From positions 2,446,979 through 2,510,978 of the forward strand of contig NZ_FOJG01000002.1 of assembly GCF_900110835.1 (NCBI RefSeq): 64,000 nt of DNA, written 5' to 3'. A program made the translations under genes and the position numbers. This stretch comes from Chitinophaga arvensicola (GTDB taxonomy: Bacteria > Bacteroidota > Bacteroidia > Chitinophagales > Chitinophagaceae). Under the pieces are notes generated by a model, which saw only the letters and a program-made list of their open reading frames with translations, was not told the DNA's origin and made no database searches. Of the stretch, positions 53,065-62,133 are shown one piece after another; the stretch's first letter is position 1; every line of letters begins with the position of its first letter.

Positions 53065-54063
53065 TTAACCCCTGATTTTACCGGGGCTGACACCAAATTT
53101 TTTACGGAAGGCGGTGCTGAAATGCTGGGGAGAAGAATAACCTGCCTGCTCGGCAATCATCGCCATAGGCAAAGTTCCCGACAGCACCAGTTCCCTGGCT
53201 AATTCCAGGCGGTGATCGTTCAGGTAACCAAATACTGTATTATCAAAAACCGCTTTGAAGCCGGATTTCAGCTTAAACTCATTCAATCCTGTTTTACGGG
53301 CCAGCTGCTCCAGGCTGAGCGGCTGTTGCATGTGCTGCAACAACAGGTCCCTGGCGTAATATAGCTTTTCCACGTCCTGTGGATTGATCTTGGCAGATAA
53401 AGAAATGCCAGTAGCGGTGGCCGTTTCCACCTGCTCGCATTGCAATGCCAGCAGTTCTATGGCTTTCGACTGTAAAAACAGCTTTTTCAATCCTCCCTGG
53501 AATCGGCACTGACGCACTTCTTCCATAACCATCCGCATACGCGGCGTAATCCGGGGATTGATCTTGTCGGCCAGCCGGGCCGACTTATTACCCGCCACAT
53601 GATTGGCTAACCCATCCAGCACTTTTCCATTATTTTCTGCCAGCTCCAGGAAACGGGACGGCGTAAAACTCATTCCGAAAAAAAGAATGTCCCGCTGCTT
53701 CTTTACGGCCGCACTGTCTGCCTCTCCCGGGCTGAACATCAGGTTATGCTCCAGCGTGGAAAACCTGAAATGATCTGAAATCCCCTCCATACGGGTGGTA
53801 ATATCACCCTGTTCCATAAAAAGCATCATCACACGGGGTTCCCGGTAATCCGAAAGGATATTGATATTTTTATATACTTCTGCTTTGCAACAGGCAATAC
53901 TGGTACCTTCAAAATTAAATTCGTGTACGGTAGCAGCCCCAAAATCCTCCCGCATCACCTGGGTTTCTTCAATCATTCCCCTGGATCGGATCTTATGGTA
54001 ATCGAAAGGCATGTCCTCCGTTAACAGTACCTGGTTGGCTTCATCTGTAATAACTACGCCCAT
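53065..54063 (-). CDS. AraC-family transcriptional regulator
   Basis: A 332-aa protein with a C-terminal AraC double helix-turn-helix (about 232-330: LEQLARKTGLNEFKLKSGFKAVF, then MAMIAEQAGYSSPQHFSTAFRKKFGVSPGKIRG). The N-terminal part (about 1-200) is a sensing domain without recognised motif; it resembles the PchR-like regulators of Bacteroidota. Two 18-bp direct repeats lie directly upstream of its start and may be its binding sites. It is divergent from a small 70-aa gene, which is a likely target. Confidence 0.88.
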   Translation of the reverse strand: MGVVITDEANQVLLTEDMPFDYHKIRSRGMIEETQVMREDFGAATVHEFNFEGTSIACCKAEVYKNINILSDYREPRVMMLFMEQGDITTRMEGISDHFRFSTLEHNLMFSPGEADSAAVKKQRDILFFGMSFTPSRFLELAENNGKVLDGLANHVAGNKSARLADKINPRITPRMRMVMEEVRQCRFQGGLKKLFLQSKAIELLALQCEQVETATATGISLSAKINPQDVEKLYYARDLLLQHMQQPLSLEQLARKTGLNEFKLKSGFKAVFDNTVFGYLNDHRLELARELVLSGTLPMAMIAEQAGYSSPQHFSTAFRKKFGVSPGKIRG

Positions 54064-54066
54064 AAA

Positions 54067-54105
54067 ATAATCCGTTTCGTATAATTGATAATCCGTCTCG
54101 TGTAA
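54067..54105. promoter_or_regulatory. Tandem AraC-type operator repeats
   Basis: Two direct repeats, 54067-54084 and 54088-54105, share 16 of 18 positions (ATAATCCGTyTCGTrTAA). Their starts are 21 bases apart, about two helical turns. They lie in the 110-base divergent region between the AraC gene and the 70-aa gene. The spacing and tandem arrangement are those expected for AraC-family dimers. Confidence 0.55.
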
Positions 54106-54173
54106 CAGTTATATGGGATAACAGCAGCAAATTTGCATAAAAATATTCCGATTCATCAAAAAAACAAAAACCT

Positions 54174-54386
54174 ATGTTGGGAATATTCCGTACCAATATT
54201 ACAACTGTTCAGGATAGAAACAACGTTATTAACGCCATTTCAGCACAATTTGCCATCAATGCCTGCAGTGTAGACCTGGAAGACTGCGATAAAGTATTGC
54301 GTATAGACAGTCCCCAATCTCTGACCGAACAAACCATCATCGACTTTGTAAGCCTGATGGGATTTAACTGTGCAATACTGGATTAA
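54174..54386 (+). CDS. Small HMA-like-fold protein
   Basis: A 70-aa protein with alternating strand and helix pattern (FRTNITTVQDRNNVINAISAQF, CSVDLEDCDKVLRI, EQTIIDFVSLMGFNCAIL). This looks like the beta-alpha-beta-beta-alpha-beta fold of heavy-metal-associated proteins, but it has no CXXC metal site. It is divergent from an AraC regulator and followed by a clear terminator, so it is a real gene. The function is unknown. Confidence 0.7.
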   Translation: MLGIFRTNITTVQDRNNVINAISAQFAINACSVDLEDCDKVLRIDSPQSLTEQTIIDFVSLMGFNCAILD

Positions 54387-54406
54387 CGAAGCATTTTCTT
54401 CAGATA

Positions 54407-54445
54407 AAAGCGAAAAGGAAGGCCACTGGTCTTCCTTTTCGCTTT
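54407..54445 (+). terminator. Terminator of the 70-aa gene
   Basis: The 15-bp perfect arms AAAGCGAAAAGGAAG (54407-54421) and CTTCCTTTTCGCTTT (54431-54445) lie 20 bases past the stop. Confidence 0.8.
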
Positions 54446-54503
54446 ATTGACGTTATAACACATTCATGCATGAAAAAAATAATTTATTAACGTAGGGGTA
54501 CAA

Positions 54504-54511
54504 TACTTTTG
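54504..54511 (+). promoter_or_regulatory. -7 element of the TonB receptor/DUF4249 operon
   Basis: TACTTTTG fits TAnnTTTG, 63 bases before the ATG at 54575. The open frame extends back to 54509, inside this box, so the downstream ATG with a proper signal peptide is preferred. Confidence 0.5.
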
Positions 54512-54574
54512 CAACGTCTTATATGCATGCTACGAAAATGCAATAGATCTAATATAAAACCGCATTTGATTTTT

Positions 54575-56959
54575 ATGAAAACTAAGGCAACCATGTTGCT
54601 GTCGCTGCTGCTCATGATCCTGGCAGGACAATCAACAAACGCACAGCAGCAACGTTATACCGTAAGCGGCTATGTAAAAGACAAACAAAACGGAGAAAGC
54701 CTGGTGGGCATCTCTATTGGTAAACCCGGCACCACAACAGGTACCGTTACTAACCAGTATGGGTTTTACTCCCTGACACTCCCCGCCGGAGACCATGAAC
54801 TGCAGTTCACCTATATGGGATATGGTACCTACAAAACAACGGTGAGCCTGAAAAAGAATATCACCATCGATGTGAGCATGGAATCCACCAGCAGCCAGCT
54901 CAATGTGGTAACCGTAAATGGCCTGAAACAGGAAAAAACCGTCAATACCCTCAATACCAGTATCAATAAACTGGATATCGCGCAAATGAAAAAGATGCCC
55001 ACCTTCATGGGTGAAGTAGACGTTTTGCGGGCCATTCAGACGCTCCCCGGCGTAAATACAGTAGGCGAAGGCGCTTCCGGCTTCAACGTACGCGGTGGTA
55101 ACAGCGATGAAAACCTCATCCTCCTGGACGAAGCGCCGGTATACAATTCAACCCACATGCTCGGTTTCTTCTCTGTATTCAACCCGGATGCCGTGAAAAG
55201 CCTCAACCTCATCAAAGGTGGCTTCCCCGCTGAATATGGTGGCAGAACCTCCTCTGTACTGGATATCCGCATGAAAGACGGTAATAACCAGAAGTTTGAC
55301 GTAAACGGTGGTATCGGTAACATCTTCAGCCGCCTCTCAGTAGAAGGCCCGCTGGTAAAAGATAAATCCTCCTTCATCGTGGCTGCCAGAAGATCTTATA
55401 TAGATCTGCTGATGAAGCCATTTGTAAAAGGAGATATGAAAGATACCAAACTCAATTTCTACGATATCACCGCTAAAGCCAACTACAAATTTGATAAAAA
55501 CAACTCCCTGTTTGTAAGTGGTTATTTCGGAAGAGATGTTTTCGGCTTTGGTAAACAAGTAAATATGAACTGGGGCAACAGTACTGCCACCGTGAGATGG
55601 AACCACGTTTTCACCAACCGCTTGTTCATGAACTTCACTACTTATTATAGTAAGTACGACTATAGCCTCAGCTTCAACAACGAAAGCAAGAAGGAAAAAA
55701 CCAATGAAGATTCACAGGCCTACGACTGGACTTCCAATATCATCAACTACGGCGTAAAACCTTCCTTTACTTATTATATCAATTCCTCCAACAGCCTGCA
55801 CTTCGGCGTACAGGGTATCTATTATACCTTCAAACCAGGTACCGGTATCAGTAAAGATGGTTCAACCGAACATGTCAAACAGATCAACGATCAACATGCG
55901 CTGGAATCTGCTGTATACCTGGATCATGAGTATAAGCCATCAAAGAAATTCGGTATCCAGTACGGCGGCCGCCTTTCTGCTTATCAGTTCATAGGTAAAG
56001 GAACCGCTTACTACTACGCTGATACCACCCCCGGTATCCGTAAAAGGCTCATTGGTACCAAAGACTATAACGGTAATGACCTGATCAAAGGATACTATTA
56101 TTTTGAACCAAGAATCAGCGCCCGTTATGCGTTTTCAGACGAACATGCTGTAAAGCTGGCCTATAGCAGAACTACCCAGTTCATGCACCAGCTCTCCAAT
56201 ACTGCATCGCCCACACCATTGGATATCTGGACACCGAGCACCAACAACATCAAACCAATGGTAGCCGACCAGTATACCGCAGGTTATTTCTATAATGCGC
56301 CTAACGACGCATATGAATTTTCAGCAGAAGTATTTTACAAGAAAACCGACAACCAGGTCGATTACATCGATAATGCCAACCTCCAGCTGAATCCCCAGAT
56401 CGAAGCAGATCTGTTGCCTTCTGAAGGACGCGCCTACGGACTGGAACTGTATCTGAAAAAAGATATCGGTAAAACCACCGGTTGGGTAAGCTACACCCTG
56501 TCACGTACTGAAAGAAAAACGCCAGGTATCAGCATGAACGAGTGGTTCCTGAACCGCTACGACCGTACCCATAACCTGAACCTGGTATTAACACATACTT
56601 TCACCAAACGCACTTCCCTGTCGGCCAACTGGGTATTTGCCTCCGGCACACCAGGTACTTTTGCGGACAACAGACTGGAATTCCAGGACTGGGATATTCC
56701 TTACAACAGTACCGAAAAAAGAAACAACTATCGCTTGCCGGCCTACCACAGACTTGATCTGTCGATGACACTCAAAGGCAAACAACTGAAACGCTGGAAA
56801 GGAGAATGGGTGTTTTCACTCTATAACGTGTATGGACGCAGAAATGCCTACACCATCTACTTCAAACAGAATGAAGATGATCCTACCCAGAGAGAAGCTA
56901 CCCGCTTGTCTATCATAGGATCCATCATTCCAGGTATCACATACAACTTTAAGTTCTAA
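54575..56959 (+). CDS. TonB-dependent receptor with carboxypeptidase-regulatory domain
   Basis: An outer-membrane receptor of about 794 aa. A signal peptide (MKTKATMLLSLLLMILAGQS...NAQ) is followed by a CarboxypepD_reg-like domain (about 25-105). The plug has VDVLRAIQTLPGVNTVGEGASGFNVRGGNSDENLILLDEAPVYN. The barrel ends in IPGITYNFKF. This plug type is the one regularly found upstream of DUF4249 lipoproteins, and a DUF4249 gene follows directly. The substrate is unknown. No sigma/anti-sigma regulator is adjacent. Confidence 0.9.
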   Translation: MKTKATMLLSLLLMILAGQSTNAQQQRYTVSGYVKDKQNGESLVGISIGKPGTTTGTVTNQYGFYSLTLPAGDHELQFTYMGYGTYKTTVSLKKNITIDVSMESTSSQLNVVTVNGLKQEKTVNTLNTSINKLDIAQMKKMPTFMGEVDVLRAIQTLPGVNTVGEGASGFNVRGGNSDENLILLDEAPVYNSTHMLGFFSVFNPDAVKSLNLIKGGFPAEYGGRTSSVLDIRMKDGNNQKFDVNGGIGNIFSRLSVEGPLVKDKSSFIVAARRSYIDLLMKPFVKGDMKDTKLNFYDITAKANYKFDKNNSLFVSGYFGRDVFGFGKQVNMNWGNSTATVRWNHVFTNRLFMNFTTYYSKYDYSLSFNNESKKEKTNEDSQAYDWTSNIINYGVKPSFTYYINSSNSLHFGVQGIYYTFKPGTGISKDGSTEHVKQINDQHALESAVYLDHEYKPSKKFGIQYGGRLSAYQFIGKGTAYYYADTTPGIRKRLIGTKDYNGNDLIKGYYYFEPRISARYAFSDEHAVKLAYSRTTQFMHQLSNTASPTPLDIWTPSTNNIKPMVADQYTAGYFYNAPNDAYEFSAEVFYKKTDNQVDYIDNANLQLNPQIEADLLPSEGRAYGLELYLKKDIGKTTGWVSYTLSRTERKTPGISMNEWFLNRYDRTHNLNLVLTHTFTKRTSLSANWVFASGTPGTFADNRLEFQDWDIPYNSTEKRNNYRLPAYHRLDLSMTLKGKQLKRWKGEWVFSLYNVYGRRNAYTIYFKQNEDDPTQREATRLSIIGSIIPGITYNFKF

Positions 56960-56980
56960 TTGTCCAAAATTCAAGATCAG

Positions 56981-57844
56981 ATGAAAAAATCATTATTCCT
57001 CATATTGTTTGCTGCTGTGGCAGGTCTTACGGCCTGCGAAGACAAGATCGACCTGAATATTGCAAAAGGAATATCCTATCCGGTACTGGATGCATGGATC
57101 ACTACTGAAAAGGGTGTTCAGACGATTAAATTTACCATGTCTGTACCTTATACAGATAACAATCCGGCGCCGATCATTGATGATGCAAAAATCACCCTCT
57201 TCGATCTGACTAGCGGTGAATCTTATCCATTTGCATTCAAAGACAATAAATACACCTACGATGCCAGCGCTAAAGCCATAGGCGTGATCGGACACGGATA
57301 CAAACTGCATGTAGAGCTGAAAGGTGAAATATTCGAAGCGTTCGACAGCATCAAAAGGGTATCACCCATTGATTCCATCACTTACGAATTCAAAAAGAAA
57401 GAAGAAGCCATTAGCGGTAAAGAGGGTTATTACGCCACTTTCTATGCGAAAGATCTTCCCGGGGCGACTGATTATTCCTGGGTACGCTCTTACCGGAATG
57501 ATACCATCAGACGTCTCGAGGACAACTTCGCGATAGATGGTGGATTTGACGAAGGCATTACAGATGGTGATAATTTCCTTTTGCCGATCAGAGAAGGTAT
57601 CACGGACTATTCCAAACCTTTCCAGCAGAATGAAAAGGTGATCATAAGAATGCTCTCCCTTACCCGTCCAAGCTACGATTTCCTTACCCAGGTGAACGCC
57701 CAGGTAAATGCCGGCGGCCTCTTTGCCAAAGTACTGGAAAACGTAAAAAGCAATGTACAGAATACCACCCCTTCCGGCAAAGGAAGAATCCTGGGCTGGT
57801 TTGGTACCTCAGCTGTTAGCCGGGCGGAGAAGACGTTTAAATAG
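56981..57844 (+). CDS. DUF4249 lipoprotein
   Basis: A lipoprotein of 287 aa. The signal KSLFLILFAAVAGLTAC puts the lipidated Cys at 19. It is followed by EDKIDLNI, the common start of DUF4249 proteins, then by alternating beta strands with VLDAWITTEKGVQTIKFTMSVPY. It follows its TonB-dependent receptor with a 21-base gap and probably acts as its surface partner, as SusD-like proteins do for SusC, but the family is different. The frame extends to a TTG at 56960; the ATG at 56981 gives the lipobox. Confidence 0.88.
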   Translation: MKKSLFLILFAAVAGLTACEDKIDLNIAKGISYPVLDAWITTEKGVQTIKFTMSVPYTDNNPAPIIDDAKITLFDLTSGESYPFAFKDNKYTYDASAKAIGVIGHGYKLHVELKGEIFEAFDSIKRVSPIDSITYEFKKKEEAISGKEGYYATFYAKDLPGATDYSWVRSYRNDTIRRLEDNFAIDGGFDEGITDGDNFLLPIREGITDYSKPFQQNEKVIIRMLSLTRPSYDFLTQVNAQVNAGGLFAKVLENVKSNVQNTTPSGKGRILGWFGTSAVSRAEKTFK

Positions 57845-57863
57845 TTAGTAATACCTATATGCG

Positions 57864-57900
57864 AAATGCAGCGGAGAAAAGCAATTTCTCCGCTGCATTT
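57864..57900 (+). terminator. Terminator of the receptor/DUF4249 operon
   Basis: The 16-bp perfect arms AAATGCAGCGGAGAAA (57864-57879) and TTTCTCCGCTGCATTT (57885-57900) have a 5-base loop and a following T-rich stretch. It lies 20 bases past the stop. Confidence 0.85.
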
Positions 57901-57967
57901 TTGCTTTATGCACAGCGGGAAGACCGGCAAAAATTCAGTAACTTCCATAACAGAAAGTAATTACACC

Positions 57968-58846
57968 ATGGCTCCCGACCTGATAACATATGCCATTCCA
58001 GGATTTGTGCTGCTCCTGCTGCTGGAAATAGTTTTTACTACCATTGATAAAAGGAATATGTACGAACCCAAAGATGCCCTTAGCAGTATCGCTATGGGCC
58101 TGGGCAATGTGTTTATCGGCATTTTTACCAAAGCAGTTATTTTCGGCGTTTATCTCTTCATTTATCAATACCGGCTGTTTACTTTCGGCTTTACCTGGTG
58201 GGCCTGGGTGTTGTGCTTTTTTGCAGATGACTTCAGTTACTACTGGTTTCACCGCTGCAGTCACCAGATCAGGTTTTTCTGGGCCTCACATGTGATCCAT
58301 CATTCTTCGGAGAAATACAATCTCGCCACTGCTTTACGACAGAACTGGACCGGGAATCTTACCGGCACCTTCGTGTTCTGGCTATGGATGCCGCTGCTCG
58401 GATTTCATCCGGTGATGGTAATGAGTATGCAGGCCATCAGCCTGATTTACCAGTTCTGGATCCATACAGAAGTAATTCACCGGCTGCCAGCTCCCATTGA
58501 ATTCATTTTCAATACGCCCTCTCATCACCGCGTGCATCACGGCTCCGACATTGATTATCTCGACCGGAACCATGCCGGCATCCTCATTATCTGGGATCGC
58601 CTGTTTGGCACGTTTACGCCGGAAAAACAACGCCCGGTATATGGCCTTACCAAAAATATCCATACCTATAACCCCTTCCGGATTGCTACCCACGAATGGG
58701 TAGATATCTGGCGCGATGTTCGGCAGGTCCGCTCTCTCCGGGAGGCGATCGGGTATGTATTCAATGCACCCGGCTGGAGCGCCGATGGCAGCAGGAAAAC
58801 TACCCGTGAGTTAAGGAAAGAGCTGGAACAAAACACCACAGGCTGA
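57968..58846 (+). CDS. Sterol desaturase / fatty acid hydroxylase family protein
   Basis: A membrane di-iron enzyme of 292 aa. The histidine boxes are HRCSH in YYWFHRCSHQ, HVIHH in the next strand, and HRVHHG in SHHRVHHG. Four or so hydrophobic segments surround them (FVLLLLLEIVF, GIFTKAVIFGVYLFIY, FVFWLWMPLLG). The family hydroxylates or desaturates lipids at the membrane; the substrate is unknown. The frame is open 34 codons upstream, but that part overlaps the previous terminator, so the ATG at 57968 is preferred. Confidence 0.88.
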   Translation: MAPDLITYAIPGFVLLLLLEIVFTTIDKRNMYEPKDALSSIAMGLGNVFIGIFTKAVIFGVYLFIYQYRLFTFGFTWWAWVLCFFADDFSYYWFHRCSHQIRFFWASHVIHHSSEKYNLATALRQNWTGNLTGTFVFWLWMPLLGFHPVMVMSMQAISLIYQFWIHTEVIHRLPAPIEFIFNTPSHHRVHHGSDIDYLDRNHAGILIIWDRLFGTFTPEKQRPVYGLTKNIHTYNPFRIATHEWVDIWRDVRQVRSLREAIGYVFNAPGWSADGSRKTTRELRKELEQNTTG

Positions 58847-59127
58847 TCCAACATGCAAATCATCCGGGCAATTTTGCGCAACATGCTTCTCAGATTGTAC
58901 AGAGAATAACGTTGTTACTAGCTCCTTAATCGCTCCATTTCCTGTCCCCCAATACTTCCATTCCACTCAGAGTACCTCCGGCAACCTGCAAAAGACAACA
59001 TTGCTATCAGTTCTCCAACCACTCCCATAGGCGCTTCCCGCCTTCACATCATACCCGCTCCACTCCTACCATATCACTTCTCCATTTGTTAAAAAAAGAG
59101 CAATTTCAAAAAAATACACCCGAATAT
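58847..59127. other. Intergenic region upstream of the BlaI/M56 operon
   Basis: No gene was found. The stretch is Cys/Ser/Pro-codon-like when read in frame but has no long open frame and no clear terminator for the preceding gene. The regulatory part begins at 59128. Confidence 0.35.
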
Positions 59128-59175
59128 TTTGCTATTACGAAAACTATCGTACATTTGTTTACGAAGATATTCGTA
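59128..59175 (+). promoter_or_regulatory. Promoter with two BlaI-type operators
   Basis: A -33 TTTG (59128-59131) and -7 TACATTTG (59150-59157), 18 bases apart, fit the Bacteroidota consensus. Two BlaI/MecI-like dyads frame it: TACGAAAACTATCGTA at 59136-59151 (one mismatch between the arms) overlaps the -7 box, and TACGAAGATATTCGTA at 59160-59175 (perfect 6+4+6) follows it. Binding would block transcription, indicating autorepression of the operon. Confidence 0.75.
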
Positions 59176-59204
59176 CAACAATTGATCATCCATAAATCAT
59201 TGCT

Positions 59205-59594
59205 TTGAAACAGATCAGGCCTACAGAAAGTGAATTAGAAATCCTGGGGGTACTCTGGGAAAAAGGCCCCAGCACCGTTCGCGAGGTACATGATATCTTA
59301 TCTCAGACGAAAGATGCAGGTTACACCACTACCCTTAAACTGATGCAGATCATGCATGAGAAAGAGCTGTTGCAACGCGATACCAGCAGCAAAACACATG
59401 TATATACTGCCGCCATTTCACAGCAAAAAACACAACAACAGTTACTGAACAAAATGATAGATACCGTCTTTGGCGGATCTGCCTCCCAATTAGTGATGCA
59501 GGCCCTTGGTCATCATCAGTCGTCTGAAGAAGAAATCGAAAAGATCCGGCAATATCTGACTGCAATCGAAAAACAACAAAAGGACAACAGGTAA
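59205..59594 (+). CDS. BlaI/MecI/CopY-family repressor
   Basis: A 129-aa winged-helix repressor. The sequence PTESELEILGVLWEKGPSTVREVHDIL contains the recognition helix, and AGYTTTLKLMQIMHEKELLQRD the wing. The C-terminal part is the dimerisation helix pair that includes the cleavage region in BlaI. Translation starts at TTG (59205), because an in-frame TAA lies only three codons upstream and no ATG is available. It overlaps no gene and leaves 10 bases to the M56 peptidase gene. BlaI proteins bind TACGAA-type dyads, and two are in its promoter. Confidence 0.9.
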   Translation: MKQIRPTESELEILGVLWEKGPSTVREVHDILSQTKDAGYTTTLKLMQIMHEKELLQRDTSSKTHVYTAAISQQKTQQQLLNKMIDTVFGGSASQLVMQALGHHQSSEEEIEKIRQYLTAIEKQQKDNR

Positions 59595-59604
59595 ATCTAG
59601 TACT

Positions 59605-62019
59605 ATGAATCTATTACCTATTACGGGCGACTTTGTACGCGCCCTTGGTTGGACGATCCTTCATTCCATGTGGCAGGCCTTCTTTATCTATGCCTGTCTG
59701 CGGATAGTATTCAAACTCTGGCCACAGGCGGGCGCACGGATAAAATACAATCTGTCGCTCCTCTCCCTCTCCGGAATATTTACCTGGTTTCTTGCCACCT
59801 TGTATATGCATGTACAACGGTTACAGGAAGCAAGAGAAACCGCCATTCAGATCACAGGCAACAATGCTATACACGAACCCATTCACATTACTGCCGTGTA
59901 TCCCAGCCAGGAGCCTTTGATATGGCTGTTTCCCAATCTTGAACTTTGTTTTCCCATCCTGGTAACACTTTATATTACCGGTATGGCAGCCATGACCGGC
60001 AAACTGCTGTCGGATTTATTTCAACTCCGGAAGATACGCACCACCAGGATAGAGCCCATGGGTGCGGCCTGGGAGAAACACCTCGATAAACTGGCAGCAC
60101 AGCTGCAGATTCCCCGCAAGGTGAAACTCCTGATCTCCAGACATGTACAGGTTCCGGTGATGCTTGGTTTCCTTAAACCTCTCATCCTCCTGCCTGTAGC
60201 GATGGTGAACAATCTTTCCGAAGCCCAGCTGGAAGCAGTTTTGCTACACGAACTCGCCCATATCAAACGCAATGATTATCTGTTGAATATCTTCCAATCA
60301 ATTGTTGAAACGATTCTCTTCTTCAATCCTTTTATATGGCTGATTTCCAAAATCATCCGTATGGAAAGGGAACATTGTTGCGACGACCTGGTCATTGCCA
60401 GTACCGTCCAGCCGCTGCAATACGCACATGCACTGGTGGCGTTGGAAGAATACCGACTTACGGCCAACCGGCTTACCATGGCTGCTGCAGACAGTAAACA
60501 ACATCTGTTTCACCGCATTAAACGCATCATGGAAATGAAAACTAAACATCTTAATTATAGCCAGAAATTCTTAGCTGTACTCATCATCGCCACCGGCCTT
60601 GTATCCATTGCCTGGTTAAATCCTGCTAAAGGGAAAGATAACAGTACACAGCAACCAGCTGCGATAACAAAAAAAGTAACCGCTAATAGCAGCAACGAGA
60701 CAAAAGCAGCTGTAGCAACATCGCCCATCAATAGCTTCTATCAACAGTTGGATGCCATTGCATGCGACAGCACCATACCGGCGCCCGCTGCACCTCCAAC
60801 GCCACCTGAGCCGCCTGCTCCGGCTCCGGCACCTGATCCGGCCCCTTCACCCAACCAGACGCCTGTAGCAGCCCCCCTTGCCCCGCTGGCTCCTTTACAG
60901 GGAGATCTCTCTACTGACCTCTCAGATATCGTGGTGGTAGATATGAGTAATGTAAAAGCAGATGTAAAAACAAACGTACAGGTAAACAAAAACGTCAATC
61001 ATCAATCCTCTTTCAGTTATCAGTTCCAGCAGCCCAATAAAGAAGAGATCATTAAACAGGTCAAAGAAGCGCAGAAAAGCATGCAGCTGGCAATGAAACA
61101 AATGAAGAATGTGGATGTAAAGAAAATGCAGGCGGAAATAGCGGAAGCTACCAAAAATATCAACTGGCAGGAACTTTCGGAAGAAACACGCAAAGCAAGA
61201 GAGGAAAGCATCAAAGCACTGAACAATATCGACTGGACCCAGATTACCAACGCACAAAAAGAAGCAACGGAAGCCCTGAATAAAATTGACTTCACTGCAC
61301 TCAATAACCAACTGACATCTGCCGCAATGGGCGCCAATTCCAAAGCGATCTATGAAAAAATAAGGCAGGATGTAAAAGCTGGCTTCCAGGCTGCAGACGT
61401 ATCCCGGCAATATGCTGCTGCCTCCATGGATGAAGTAAGGAAGAACAGAGCCTCAGCCCTTGCAAACGCAGCAAAGGTAAGAGCCGATGCCGGCCGCCAG
61501 CGGGAAGCGGTTGCCAAAGGCAAAGGAATGCCCCTGGATACAACCGGAAAATCCATAGAAGCGGCTAAACGACAGAAAGAAGCAGCCGAAAGAGCCGCTG
61601 AAGGCGACAGACGTGCCAAAGAAGGTGCGGAAAGAGCGAAAGATGCGGAGAGAAGACAAAAAGAAGCTGCGGAGAGAGGCGCCGAAAGAGCGAAAGATAT
61701 GGAAAGAAGACAAAAAGAAGCGGCTGAAAGAGCAGCAGAATCCGAAAAACGTGTGAAAGAATCCATAGAACGCGCCAAAGAAAGCGCAGAAAGAGCCAAA
61801 GCAGCACAAACCGGCTATAAAGAAATGATCAGCCAGATGGCCGCCGAAAAACTGCTTGACGCCAATAACTATAAACTGGAAAAAAACGACAACGGACTTT
61901 TCATCAATGGGGTAAAACAACCAGACAACATTGCCGGCAAGTATAGCAAATACCTGCAGGGCAAACAGATTACGATGACCAGCAATATGGAGACCCGTCG
62001 TACAGAGATAAAAAACTGA
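59605..62019 (+). CDS. M56-family (BlaR1-like) membrane metallopeptidase with coiled-coil sensor arm
   Basis: An 804-aa membrane protein. Transmembrane segments occupy the first 320 residues. The zinc motif HELAH is at 215-219 in VLLHELAHIKRNDYLLN, followed by EREHCCDDLVI. After the last helix (about 325-345) comes a Pro/Ala-rich linker (392-432). A very long Lys/Glu/Ala/Arg helical region follows (about 470-750), with repeating RQKEAAERA and RAKDAERR units. A short C-terminal module ends the protein. In BlaR1 the periplasmic end is a penicillin-binding domain; here none is present, so the signal is different. On activation it should cut the BlaI-type repressor encoded upstream (family inference). 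Confidence 0.88.
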   Translation: MNLLPITGDFVRALGWTILHSMWQAFFIYACLRIVFKLWPQAGARIKYNLSLLSLSGIFTWFLATLYMHVQRLQEARETAIQITGNNAIHEPIHITAVYPSQEPLIWLFPNLELCFPILVTLYITGMAAMTGKLLSDLFQLRKIRTTRIEPMGAAWEKHLDKLAAQLQIPRKVKLLISRHVQVPVMLGFLKPLILLPVAMVNNLSEAQLEAVLLHELAHIKRNDYLLNIFQSIVETILFFNPFIWLISKIIRMEREHCCDDLVIASTVQPLQYAHALVALEEYRLTANRLTMAAADSKQHLFHRIKRIMEMKTKHLNYSQKFLAVLIIATGLVSIAWLNPAKGKDNSTQQPAAITKKVTANSSNETKAAVATSPINSFYQQLDAIACDSTIPAPAAPPTPPEPPAPAPAPDPAPSPNQTPVAAPLAPLAPLQGDLSTDLSDIVVVDMSNVKADVKTNVQVNKNVNHQSSFSYQFQQPNKEEIIKQVKEAQKSMQLAMKQMKNVDVKKMQAEIAEATKNINWQELSEETRKAREESIKALNNIDWTQITNAQKEATEALNKIDFTALNNQLTSAAMGANSKAIYEKIRQDVKAGFQAADVSRQYAAASMDEVRKNRASALANAAKVRADAGRQREAVAKGKGMPLDTTGKSIEAAKRQKEAAERAAEGDRRAKEGAERAKDAERRQKEAAERGAERAKDMERRQKEAAERAAESEKRVKESIERAKESAERAKAAQTGYKEMISQMAAEKLLDANNYKLEKNDNGLFINGVKQPDNIAGKYSKYLQGKQITMTSNMETRRTEIKN

Positions 62020-62050
62020 TTTACTGTCATTCTATTGCAGATTACATCCG

Positions 62051-62085
62051 TACCATTACCGTTCATACGGTAATGGTATTTTTTA
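62051..62085 (+). terminator. Terminator of the BlaI/M56 operon
   Basis: The 12-bp perfect stem TACCATTACCGT with ACGGTAATGGTA around loop TCAT is followed by a T run, 32 bases past the M56 stop. Confidence 0.85.
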
Positions 62086-62100
62086 TTATAGGGGTTCACT

Positions 62101-62108
62101 TATCTTTA
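62101..62108 (+). promoter_or_regulatory. Possible -7 element of the C1 peptidase gene
   Basis: TATCTTTA is one base from TAnnTTTG and lies 26 bases before the ATG at 62134, after the preceding terminator. Confidence 0.3.
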
Positions 62109-62133
62109 GGATAATAATTTAATGAGATAGTTT

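Noticed and set aside
61560-61800. Repetitive DNA considered as a tandem repeat or mobile element
   Set aside because: The periodicity is at the protein level (charged helical units within one open frame) and the DNA units are not exact copies.
60741-61920. Several minus-strand frames under the M56 coiled-coil region
   Set aside because: They arise because the Lys/Glu/Ala-rich repeat has few stops on the other strand. Their Ser/Phe/Leu-rich products look artificial.
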